Notes under the pieces: generated by a model | The model's database searches: none | What the model saw: the letters and a program-made list of their open reading frames with translations, nothing else | Told to the model about the DNA's origin: nothing | Program-made: the position numbers and the translations under genes | Shown here: positions 1 to 6,432 of the stretch, piece after piece | Layout: the number at the start of each line of letters is the position of its first letter | How positions within the stretch are numbered: position 1 is the first letter of the stretch | Assembly (NCBI GenBank): GCA_945882475.1 | Contig: CAMCWJ010000102.1 | Span: 1-8,644, forward strand | Reading direction: 5' to 3' | Length of the DNA: 8,644 nt | DNA from: Bifidobacterium breve | GTDB lineage: Bacteria; Actinomycetota; Actinomycetes; Mycobacteriales; Mycobacteriaceae

Positions 1-798
1 CGACTCGCGGTGTTGCGCGCCGAACGCGACGCGGCGATTCTGCTGGCCGAGACCATCGACGTGACCCTGCCCTCGACGCGCGCGGCCCTCGGCGCGCGGC
101 ACCCGATCACGATCCTGGCTGAGAACATCGCCGACACCTTCGTGGCGATGGGCTGGGAGTTGGCCGAAGGCCCCGAGGTGGAATGCGAGCAGTTCAATTT
201 CGACGCGCTGAACTTCCCGCCCGACCATCCGGCCCGCAGTGAGTCCGACACCTTCCACATCGCCCCGGAGGGCTCTCGGCAACTCTTGCGCACCCACACC
301 TCGCCGGTGCAGGTGCGCACCCTGCTGGCTCGCGAGTTGCCGGTGTACATCATCTCGATCGGGCGCACTTTCCGCACCGACGAACTCGATTCCACCCACA
401 CCCCGGTGTTCCATCAGGTGGAGGGTCTCGCGGTGGACCGCGGGCTCACGATGGCGAATCTGCGCGGCACCCTCGACGCGTTCGCGCGGTCGCAGTTCGG
501 CCCGGAGGCGCGCACCCGGATGCGGCCGCACTTCTTCCCGTTCACCGAACCCTCGGCCGAAGTAGATGTGTTCTTCCCCGGCAAGAAGGGTGGCCCCGGT
601 TGGGTGGAGTGGGGCGGCTGCGGCATGGTCAACCCCAACGTGTTGCGCGCGGCCGGAATCGACCCCGAGGTCTACTCCGGCTTCGCTTTCGGGTGTGGCC
701 TGGAGCGCACCCTGCAGTTCCGCAACGGAATCCCTGATATGCGCGACATCGTCGAGGGCGACGTGCGGTTCTCGTTGCCGTTCGGGGCCGGACTCTGA
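1..798 (+). CDS. pheS: Phenylalanine--tRNA ligase alpha subunit, 5' end missing
   Basis: Catalytic alpha subunit of the cytoplasmic alpha2-beta2 phenylalanyl-tRNA synthetase, a class II enzyme that charges tRNA-Phe using ATP. The frame is open from base 1, so the gene begins upstream; 265 codons are visible. From memory of the family (about 340-350 residues), roughly 80 residues are missing, mostly the N-terminal coiled coil that binds tRNA. The visible part opens with the end of that coiled coil (RLAVLRAERDAAIL). It continues through the class II catalytic core: QLLRTHTSPVQVR, motif 2 around FRTDELDSTHTPVFHQVEG (bases 379-429), the zinc-site-like WVEWGGCGMV, and motif 3 GFAFGCGLER (bases 679-708). 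The Ala in GFAFG is the residue known in E. coli PheS to set the size of the amino-acid pocket, so normal Phe specificity is expected. Motif 3 has Cys where E. coli has Met. The GTG at position 10 is internal, not the true start. The TGA stop shares one base with the pheT ATG. Confidence 0.97.
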   Translation, partial: RLAVLRAERDAAILLAETIDVTLPSTRAALGARHPITILAENIADTFVAMGWELAEGPEVECEQFNFDALNFPPDHPARSESDTFHIAPEGSRQLLRTHTSPVQVRTLLARELPVYIISIGRTFRTDELDSTHTPVFHQVEGLAVDRGLTMANLRGTLDAFARSQFGPEARTRMRPHFFPFTEPSAEVDVFFPGKKGGPGWVEWGGCGMVNPNVLRAAGIDPEVYSGFAFGCGLERTLQFRNGIPDMRDIVEGDVRFSLPFGAGL

Positions 799-3302
799 TG
801 CGGCTTCCCTATAGCTGGCTGCGCGACGTCGTGCAGGCCGGAGCACCCGGATGGGACGTGTCTCCTTCGGATCTCGAGCAGGCGCTGATTCGAGTCGGGC
901 ACGAGGTCGAGGACATCATCACACTCGGCCCGGTGACCGGACCGCTGAAAATCGGCCGGGTCGCCACCATCGAGGAACTCGCCGAGTTCAAGAAGCCCAT
1001 CCGGGCCTGCACGGTGGATGTGGGCGAAGGAACCGATCGCGAGATCGTCTGTGGTGCAACGAACTTCGCCGTAGGTGACCTGGTCGCAGTGGCACTGCCC
1101 GGCGCCACCCTGCCGGGCGACTTCCAGATCGCCACCCGTAAGACCTACGGCCGGACCTCAGACGGCATGATCTGCTCGGCCGCCGAACTCGGTATGGGGA
1201 CCGACCACTCCGGCATCCTGGTACTGCCGCCCGGGACCGCCGAACCTGGCGACGATGCAGCTGCCGTGCTGGGCCTCGATGATGTGGTGTTCGACCTCGC
1301 CATCACACCCGACCGCGGTTATGGGTTGTCGGTGCGCGGTATCGCCCGTGAGATTGCCTGCGCCTACGACCTGGAATTCGTCGACCCCGCCTTCGACCCG
1401 AACGTCGTGCCGACGCTGCCCGCCGAGGGTGACGCATTACCGGTGATGGTCCAACCCGGCACCGGCGTCAGCCGCTTCGCGCTACGCGCTGTCACCGGCA
1501 TCGACCCTGCCGCGGTGTCGCCGTGGTGGCTGCGTCGCCGACTCATCCTCAGCGGCATCCGGCCCATCTCGCCGGCAGTCGACGTCACCAACTACGTCAT
1601 GCTCGAACTCGGCCACCCCATGCACGCCCACGACCGCAGCCGGATCCACGGCGAGTTCGCGGTGCGGTTCGCCGAACCGGGGGAGACCGTCGTCACCCTG
1701 GATGACATCGAACGCAAGCTCGAACCCGCTGACGTCCTGATCGTCGACGATGTGGCCGTCGCGGCTATCGGCGGCGTGATGGGCGCGGGCACCACCGAGA
1801 TCGACGCGAACACCACCGATGTGCTGCTTGAAGCCGCGGTCTGGGATCCGGCCGCAGTCTCCCGCACGATCCGTCGGCTGCATCTGGTCAGCGAGGCCGG
1901 CCGACGCTATGAACGGTCGGTGGACCCCGCGATTTCGGTGGCGGCGATCGACCGCGCCTCGACACTGTTGGCCGAGATCGCCGGTGGCACCGTGGGCTCG
2001 GCGCTCACCGACTGGCGCGGCGATCCACCACGGGAGGATTTCTCGCCGGGCCCGGTGCGGATGCCCATCGACCTTCCCGATCGGATGGCCGGTGTGGTGT
2101 ATCCCGACGGCGCCACGGTGCGCCGCCTCACGCAGATCGGTGCCCGGGTGGCATCCGACCCGGGTTCGGATGTACTGACCGTCACCCCGCCGAGTTGGCG
2201 GCCCGATATCGTCGCGCCCGCCGACCTCGTCGAGGAGGTGCTGCGACTGGAGGGCCTCGACGCCGTCCCCTCGGTGCTGCCCACCGCCCCCGCGGGCCGC
2301 GGCCTGACCCCGGGCCAGCAGCGCCGCCGCGCGGTCGGCAAGTCGCTGGCACTGGCGGGCTTCACCGAGGTGTTGCCCACGCCGTTCCTGCCCGCCGGAG
2401 TGTTCGACCAGTGGGGTCTGGCCGCCGACGACCCGCGCCGCAAGACCACCTCGGTGCTCAATCCACTGGAGGCCGACCGTCCGCATCTGGCCACCACCTT
2501 GGTGCCCGCGCTGCTGGAAGCGTTGTCCCGCAATGTCTCCCGCGGCTTCGGCGATGTGGCGCTGTTCTCGATTGCCCAGGTGGCGCAACCGACCGCCCAT
2601 ACCCGCGCGGTGGAACTGATCCCCACCGACCGCCGGCCCACCGACGCCGAGATCGCCACCATCGACGACTCGCTGCCCCGACAACCCGTGCACGTTGCGG
2701 TGGTTCTCACCGGTCTGCGGGAACCGCGCGGGCCATGGGGACCGGGTCGGGCCGTGGAGGCGGCCGACGCCTTCGAGGCGGTCCGGGTGATCGCCCGGGC
2801 TGCCGGTGTGGACGTCGAACTGCGGCCGACACAGCACCTGCCGTGGCATCCGGGCCGCTGCGCCGAAGTGGTGATCGACGGTCGGGCCGTCGGTCACGCC
2901 GGGCAGTTGCATCCGGGTGTCATCGAACGGACCGGGCTGCCCAGAGGAACCTGCGCGGTCGAACTCGACCTCGACGCGGTCCCGACGACTGCCACGTTGC
3001 CCGCTCCGCGGGTGTCGCCGTTTCCCGCGGTGTTCCAGGATCTGAGCCTGGTGGTGGACGCGAGTGTCGACACCGCCTCGGTGATCGCCGCCGTCCGCGC
3101 CGGCGCCGGGGATCTGCTCGAGGACGTCGCCCTGTTCGACGTCTACACCGGCCCGCAGGTCGGCGAGGGCCGCAAGTCGCTGACCCTGGCGCTGCGGTTC
3201 CGGGCACCGGATCGCACTCTTACCGAGGACGAGGCCAGCGCGGCCCGCGATGGGGCCGTCGCGATGGCCGCCGAGCGGCTCGGCGCAGCCCTGCGCAGCT
3301 AG
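798..3302 (+). CDS. pheT: Phenylalanine--tRNA ligase beta subunit
   Basis: Beta subunit of PheRS, which scaffolds the heterotetramer, binds tRNA-Phe and hydrolyses mischarged Tyr-tRNA-Phe. At 834 residues it is full length for bacterial PheT (about 790-830). Domains in order: B1 start MRLPYSWLRD; the EMAP-like OB-fold tRNA-binding domain, about residues 40-155 (VCGATNF, TSDGMICSAAELG); the B3/B4 editing domain, about 224-390, with GHPMHAHD (His276) and LLEAAVW (Glu345) matching E. coli editing residues His261 and Glu334 as I recall them; the B5 domain, about 419-495 (PSWRPDI, DLVEEVLRLEG); the catalytic-like B6/B7 core; and the C-terminal ferredoxin-fold anticodon-binding domain from about residue 740 (FPAVFQDLSL to LGAALRS). 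The ATG at 798 overlaps the pheS stop by one base (TGATG) and has no clear Shine-Dalgarno sequence, so translation is probably coupled to pheS. That suits subunits needed in equal amounts. Confidence 0.97.
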   Translation: MRLPYSWLRDVVQAGAPGWDVSPSDLEQALIRVGHEVEDIITLGPVTGPLKIGRVATIEELAEFKKPIRACTVDVGEGTDREIVCGATNFAVGDLVAVALPGATLPGDFQIATRKTYGRTSDGMICSAAELGMGTDHSGILVLPPGTAEPGDDAAAVLGLDDVVFDLAITPDRGYGLSVRGIAREIACAYDLEFVDPAFDPNVVPTLPAEGDALPVMVQPGTGVSRFALRAVTGIDPAAVSPWWLRRRLILSGIRPISPAVDVTNYVMLELGHPMHAHDRSRIHGEFAVRFAEPGETVVTLDDIERKLEPADVLIVDDVAVAAIGGVMGAGTTEIDANTTDVLLEAAVWDPAAVSRTIRRLHLVSEAGRRYERSVDPAISVAAIDRASTLLAEIAGGTVGSALTDWRGDPPREDFSPGPVRMPIDLPDRMAGVVYPDGATVRRLTQIGARVASDPGSDVLTVTPPSWRPDIVAPADLVEEVLRLEGLDAVPSVLPTAPAGRGLTPGQQRRRAVGKSLALAGFTEVLPTPFLPAGVFDQWGLAADDPRRKTTSVLNPLEADRPHLATTLVPALLEALSRNVSRGFGDVALFSIAQVAQPTAHTRAVELIPTDRRPTDAEIATIDDSLPRQPVHVAVVLTGLREPRGPWGPGRAVEAADAFEAVRVIARAAGVDVELRPTQHLPWHPGRCAEVVIDGRAVGHAGQLHPGVIERTGLPRGTCAVELDLDAVPTTATLPAPRVSPFPAVFQDLSLVVDASVDTASVIAAVRAGAGDLLEDVALFDVYTGPQVGEGRKSLTLALRFRAPDRTLTEDEASAARDGAVAMAAERLGAALRS

Positions 3303-3304
3303 GT

Positions 3305-3320
3305 TCCTCTCGCGGGAGGA
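3305..3320 (+). promoter_or_regulatory. Short hairpin containing a Shine-Dalgarno sequence, just after the pheT stop
   Basis: TCCTCT (3305-3310) can pair with GGGAGGA (3314-3320) as a 6-bp stem including one T-G wobble, with a CGCG tetraloop at 3311-3314. The 3' arm holds GGAGG (3315-3319), a strong match to the 16S anti-Shine-Dalgarno sequence, placed 8 nt before an ATG at 3328. A second inverted repeat, GCGCA/TGCGC (3283-3296), lies inside the last codons of pheT. There is no T-tract, so this does not look like an intrinsic terminator. A ribosome finishing pheT at 3302 would be expected to open the hairpin, which would tie downstream initiation to pheT translation. The pairing is visible in the sequence; the function is inference. 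Confidence 0.3.
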
Positions 3321-3327
3321 CGTGAGC

Positions 3328-3351
3328 ATGTATTTGCACAACTGTGCATAA
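3328..3351 (+). CDS. Possible 7-codon leader ORF overlapping the argC start
   Basis: ATG at 3328 opens a tiny frame, MYLHNCA, ending at TAA 3349-3351. A GTG at 3322 would make it two codons longer. GGAGG at 3315-3319 is spaced 8 nt from the ATG, the best-placed Shine-Dalgarno sequence near argC. The stop overlaps the first argC ATG as TAATG, a classic reinitiation arrangement, whereas the argC ATGs lack convincing Shine-Dalgarno sequences of their own. The peptide contains no arginine codon, so it is not a classical arginine attenuator. The same bases form the ArgR operator, so the ORF may be a chance by-product of the operator sequence. Confidence 0.25.
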   Translation: MYLHNCA

Positions 3352-3352
3352 T
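3347..3352 (+). promoter_or_regulatory. Candidate -10 element for an argC promoter
   Basis: CATAAT matches five of six bases of TATAAT and fits the mycobacterial ANNNT core, but its first base is C. No convincing -35 lies 16-18 bp upstream, which is common in mycobacterial promoters. It sits inside the ArgR operator, so repressor binding would block it. Initiation about 7 nt downstream (around 3359) would skip the ATGs at 3351 and 3354 and leave the ATG at 3369 as the start on that transcript. This is inference from one hexamer. Confidence 0.3.
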
Positions 3353-4403
3353 GATGCAGAATGTCCCGATGACCTCGGTAGCGATAGCCGGCGCCAGCGG
3401 CTACGCAGGCGGGGAGATTCTGCGCCTGCTGCTCGGCCACCCCGGATATGCCGACGGCCGGTTGAGTATCGGCGCGCTGACCGCGGCCGCCAGTGCAGGC
3501 ACCACGCTGGCCGAACATCATCCGCACCTGCTGCCGCTAGCGCAGCGAGTTCTCGAGCCCACCGAGGTCGAGATACTGGCCGGCCATGACGTGGTGTTCC
3601 TGGCCCTACCGCACGGACACTCGGCTGCGCTGGCCGAGCAACTCGGCCCGGACACCGTCGTCATCGACTGCGGGGCGGACTTCCGGCTCACCGACGCCGG
3701 CGATTGGGACCGGTTCTACGGCACGCCGTATGCGGGCCAGTGGCCGTACGGTCTGCCCGAACTTCCCGGTGGCCGGGAGCGACTGCGCGGTGCCACCCGA
3801 ATCGCGGTGCCGGGTTGCTATCCCACCGCGGCACTGCTGGCACTGTTTCCCGCTGTGGCTGCCGGCCTCGTGGACCCGGCCGTCACCGTGGTCGCGGTCA
3901 GCGGCACCTCGGGAGCGGGGCGGGCCGCCAAGGTCGACCTGCTGGCCTCCGAGGTCATCGGATCAGCCCGGGCCTACAACATCGCCGGCGTGCACCGGCA
4001 CACCCCGGAGATCGCCCAGGGATTGCGGGCCGTCACGAATCGCGATGTCACGGTGTCGTTCACCCCGGTGCTGATTCCGACTGCCCGGGGGATCCTGGCC
4101 ACCTGCACCGCGCCGACGACGGCGTCGCAATCCGACATCCGGGCCGCTTACGAAAAGGCCTATGACGCAGAGCCGTTCGTCTATCTGCTGCCCGAGGGTC
4201 AGCTACCCACCACCGGGTCGGTGATCGGCAGCAATGCCGCGCAACTCGCCGTCGCCGTGGACGCCGACGCCGGGGTGATGGTCGCGGTCTGCGTGATCGA
4301 CAACCTGGTCAAGGGGACCGCCGGTGCGGCGGTGCAGTCGCTGAACCTTGCGCTGGGCTGGCCGGAGTCCGATGGGCTGTCGGTGGTCGGGGTGGCGCCG
4401 TGA
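3351..4403 (+). CDS. argC: N-acetyl-gamma-glutamyl-phosphate reductase
   Basis: Third step of arginine synthesis: NADPH-dependent reduction of N-acetyl-glutamyl-5-phosphate to the semialdehyde. The 350 residues match the usual length. The N-terminal Rossmann domain carries the nucleotide-binding loop GASGYAGG (residues 14-21). The catalytic Cys is Cys156 in AVPGCYPTAALL (codon 3816-3818), and the active-site histidine lies in GVHRHTPEI (His215/His217). The C-terminal DNLVKGTAGAAVQSLNLALG is the family signature. Three in-frame ATGs compete: 3351 (MMQN), 3354 (MQN, the start that resembles the annotated M. tuberculosis protein as I recall it) and 3369 (MTSVAIAG, the most economical start for the fold). 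None has a good Shine-Dalgarno sequence. I give 3351 because it overlaps the TAA of the small upstream ORF. The stop overlaps the argJ GTG by 4 bp. Confidence 0.95.
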   Translation: MMQNVPMTSVAIAGASGYAGGEILRLLLGHPGYADGRLSIGALTAAASAGTTLAEHHPHLLPLAQRVLEPTEVEILAGHDVVFLALPHGHSAALAEQLGPDTVVIDCGADFRLTDAGDWDRFYGTPYAGQWPYGLPELPGGRERLRGATRIAVPGCYPTAALLALFPAVAAGLVDPAVTVVAVSGTSGAGRAAKVDLLASEVIGSARAYNIAGVHRHTPEIAQGLRAVTNRDVTVSFTPVLIPTARGILATCTAPTTASQSDIRAAYEKAYDAEPFVYLLPEGQLPTTGSVIGSNAAQLAVAVDADAGVMVAVCVIDNLVKGTAGAAVQSLNLALGWPESDGLSVVGVAP

Positions 4404-5605
4404 GACTGCTGCGCAATCAGGGCGTCACCGCCCCCTTGGGTTTCCGCGCCGCGGGTATCGCCGCGGGTATCAAGAAATCCGGCAAGCCGGATCTGGCGCT
4501 GGTGTTCAACGAGGGACCCGACTACGCGGCGGCGGGAGTGTTCACCCGCAACCAGGTCAAGGCCGCGCCGGTGCTGTGGAGCGCACAGGTGCTGGGCACC
4601 GGTCGACTGCGGGCGGTGCTGCTGAACTCCGGCGGCGCCAACGCCTGCACCGGGCCTGCCGGGTTCGCCGACACCCACCACACCGCCGAGGCGGTAGCGG
4701 CCGCGCTCTCGGATTGGGGCACCGAGACCGGACCGATCGAGGTGGCGGTCTGTTCCACCGGACTGATCGGCGACCGGTTGCCGATGGACCGGGTGCTGGC
4801 CGGGGTCACCGAGATCGTCCACGAACTGGCCGGCGGACTGGTCGGCGGCGACGATGCCGCGCACGCCATCATGACCACCGATACCGTGCCCAAACAGGTT
4901 GCGTTGCATCACGATATGGCCTCCGGGGAGAACTGGACCCTCGGCGGGATGGCCAAGGGTGCGGGCATGCTGGCGCCGTCGCTGGCCACCATGCTGGTGG
5001 TGCTGACCACCGATGCCGTGGCCGATGCCGCCGCTCTGGACACCGCACTGCGCCGTGCGGCCGCGCGCACCTTCGACCGTCTCGATGTCGACGGCAGTTC
5101 CTCGACCAACGACACCGTGCTTCTGCTCGCCTCGGGCGCCAGTGCGATCCGGCCCAGCCAGGAGCATCTTGACGACGCCGTACTGCGGGTCTGCGCGGAC
5201 CTGTGCGCACAGATGCAGGCCGACGCCGAGGGTGTCACCAAGCGGGTCAGGATCACCGTGACCGGAGCGCCCACCGAGGACGACGCCGTCACCGCCGCCC
5301 GGATAGTCGCCCGTGACAGCTTGGTCAAGACCGCGATGTTCGGCTCCGACCCGAACTGGGGCCGGGTGCTGGCGGCAGTCGGCATGTCACCGTTTCCGAT
5401 CGAAGCCGATCGGATTATGGTCGCGTTCAACGGGTTTCCGGTGTGCATCGACGGCGCCGGTGCACCCGGTGCGCGTGATGTCGACCTGTCCGGCCCCGAC
5501 ATCGAGGTCACCATCGACCTCAAACTCGGTGATGCCGAGGCCACGATCCGCACCACCGACCTTTCGCACGCCTATGTCGAAGAGAACTCGGCCTACAGCT
5601 CATGA
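4400..5605 (+). CDS. argJ: Glutamate N-acetyltransferase / ornithine acetyltransferase
   Basis: ArgJ transfers the acetyl group from N-acetylornithine to glutamate, releasing ornithine and recycling the acetyl group. Bifunctional members also acetylate glutamate from acetyl-CoA, the first step; sequence alone does not say which type this is. It has 401 residues, typical for the family (about 390-410). The precursor cleaves itself between Ala196 and Thr197 in KGAGMLAPSLATML (Thr codon 4988-4990), and the new N-terminal Thr is the nucleophile. Other family marks are LLNSGGANACTG, CSTGLIGDRLPMD, FGSDPNWGR and the conserved end HAYVEENSAYSS. The GTG start at 4400 shares GTGA with the argC stop; no in-frame ATG or GTG lies just upstream, and there is only a weak GGGGTGG before it. 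The ArgJ-type cycle usually makes ArgB the arginine feedback point, which is relevant to the unusual argB next door. Confidence 0.96.
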   Translation: MRLLRNQGVTAPLGFRAAGIAAGIKKSGKPDLALVFNEGPDYAAAGVFTRNQVKAAPVLWSAQVLGTGRLRAVLLNSGGANACTGPAGFADTHHTAEAVAAALSDWGTETGPIEVAVCSTGLIGDRLPMDRVLAGVTEIVHELAGGLVGGDDAAHAIMTTDTVPKQVALHHDMASGENWTLGGMAKGAGMLAPSLATMLVVLTTDAVADAAALDTALRRAAARTFDRLDVDGSSSTNDTVLLLASGASAIRPSQEHLDDAVLRVCADLCAQMQADAEGVTKRVRITVTGAPTEDDAVTAARIVARDSLVKTAMFGSDPNWGRVLAAVGMSPFPIEADRIMVAFNGFPVCIDGAGAPGARDVDLSGPDIEVTIDLKLGDAEATIRTTDLSHAYVEENSAYSS

Positions 5606-6432
5606 CCGCCCGCAATGCTGAAGACCTGCGCGGCAAGATCGTCGTGGTCAAGTACGGCGGCAACGCGATGACCGACGAGGCGCTCAAAGCCGCCTTCGCC
5701 GCCGACATCGTGGCCCTGCACACCGCCGGCGTCCACCCGGTGGTGGTGCACGGCGGCGGCCCGCAGATCAGCGCGATGCTCAAACGGCTGGGTATTGCAG
5801 GCGAATTCAGGGGCGGCTTCCGGGTCACCACACCCGAGGTGCTCGACGTCGCCCGCATGGTGTTGTTCGGCCAGGTTGGCCGGGAACTGGTGAACCTCAT
5901 CAACGCCCACGGACCGTACGCCGTCGGCCTCACCGGCGAGGACGCCCGGCTGTTCACCGCGGTGCGGCGCACCGTCACCATCGATGGCGTCCAGACCGAT
6001 ATCGGACTGGTCGGCGATGTCGCGGAGGTCAACAGCGCGGTGATCCACGATCTCCTTGCGGCAGGACGCATTCCGGTGATCTCCACGATCGGCCCCGACG
6101 CCGACGGTGTGGTGCACAACATCAACGCCGACACCGCAGCGGCGGCGCTGGCTCAGGCACTGGGCGCGCAGACGCTGCTGATGCTCACCGACGTCGAAGG
6201 GCTCTACACCCGCTGGCCGGACCGCGACTCCCTGGTCAGCGAGATCGACACCGCGACGCTGGCACAGCTACTGCCCACCCTTGAGGAGGGCATGGTGCCC
6301 AAGATCGAAGCCTGCCTGCGGGCGGTCGAGGCCGGCGTACCCAGCGCGCAGGTGATCGACGGCCGGGTCGGGCACTGCGTGATCGGCGCGCTGTTCGGTG
6401 AAGCGAGCGCCGGAACGACGGTCCTCCGGTGA
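5602..6432 (+). CDS. argB: Acetylglutamate kinase, short form lacking the arginine-sensing N-helix
   Basis: Phosphorylates N-acetylglutamate with ATP, the second step of arginine synthesis; amino-acid kinase fold. Catalytic and binding elements are intact: Lys17 in VVKYGGNAM, VHGGGPQI (50-57), Arg74 in GGFRVT, NINADTAAAAL with Asn173 and Asp177, and Lys234 in GMVPKIEACL. At 276 residues it is shorter than the 294-residue M. tuberculosis enzyme as I recall it. The difference is at the N-terminus: only 11 residues (MTARNAEDLRG) precede KIVVVKYGG, where arginine-sensitive relatives have an extra helix ending like EALPWLKQLHG. Upstream in frame there is no ATG, GTG or TTG back to a stop at 5530, so the start cannot be moved. 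The C-terminal arginine-site signature is also changed (QVIDGRVGHCVIGALFGEAS: Gln250, Ala263, Ser269). The ATG shares ATGA with the argJ stop and has no clear Shine-Dalgarno sequence. I infer an active kinase with lost or weakened arginine inhibition. Confidence 0.95.
   Translation: MTARNAEDLRGKIVVVKYGGNAMTDEALKAAFAADIVALHTAGVHPVVVHGGGPQISAMLKRLGIAGEFRGGFRVTTPEVLDVARMVLFGQVGRELVNLINAHGPYAVGLTGEDARLFTAVRRTVTIDGVQTDIGLVGDVAEVNSAVIHDLLAAGRIPVISTIGPDADGVVHNINADTAAAALAQALGAQTLLMLTDVEGLYTRWPDRDSLVSEIDTATLAQLLPTLEEGMVPKIEACLRAVEAGVPSAQVIDGRVGHCVIGALFGEASAGTTVLR

Larger units (their letters stand above)
3325..3359 (+). promoter_or_regulatory. ArgR operator (ARG boxes) at the argC start
   Basis: The core TGCACA-AC-TGTGCA (3335-3348) is a perfect 6-bp inverted repeat. 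A second repeat, TGCAT-AATG-ATGCA (3345-3358), overlaps it. TGCA occurs at 3335, 3345 and 3355, and a one-mismatch copy AGCA at 3325, so four half-sites are spaced exactly 10 bp apart on one helix face. The 16-mers at 3334-3349 and 3344-3359 resemble the mycobacterial ARG box as I remember it (TTGCAT...ATGCAA type, central inverted TGCAT/ATGCA arms). Taking the half-sites in pairs, the boxes at 3325-3338 and 3345-3358 have centres 20 bp apart, close to the usual tandem spacing. Location before argC, with argR in the same operon, supports arginine-dependent autoregulated repression. Bound ArgR would cover the argC start region. Confidence 0.75.

Noticed and set aside
10..12. GTG at position 10 as the pheS start
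   Set aside because: The frame is open to base 1 and the residues before it continue the conserved coiled coil; the protein would lack its N-terminal tRNA-binding arm. The true start is upstream of the window.
3305..3320. Rho-independent terminator between pheT and argC
   Set aside because: The stem is only about 6 bp and is followed by CGTGAGC rather than a T-run, so it does not fit an intrinsic terminator.
2195..3325. A 376-codon plus-strand frame inside pheT
   Set aside because: It is an alternate frame of pheT with extreme Arg/Gly/Pro content, typical of a shifted reading of high-GC coding DNA; no sign of a frameshift in pheT.
3328..3351. Classical arginine attenuation leader peptide
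   Set aside because: The short frame MYLHNCA contains no arginine codon, and no alternative terminator/antiterminator pair is visible.
1482..3527. A 681-codon open frame on the minus strand, antisense to pheT and crossing into argC
   Set aside because: It is opposite a clearly conserved pheT frame in high-GC DNA, where antisense frames stay open by codon bias. The product is rich in Gly, Arg, His and Gln with no recognisable domain, and it spans the pheT-argC regulatory gap.
4199..5167. A 322-codon minus-strand frame antisense to argC and argJ
   Set aside because: Same GC-driven shadow effect, crossing a real gene junction, with a Gly/His/Gln-rich composition and no domain.
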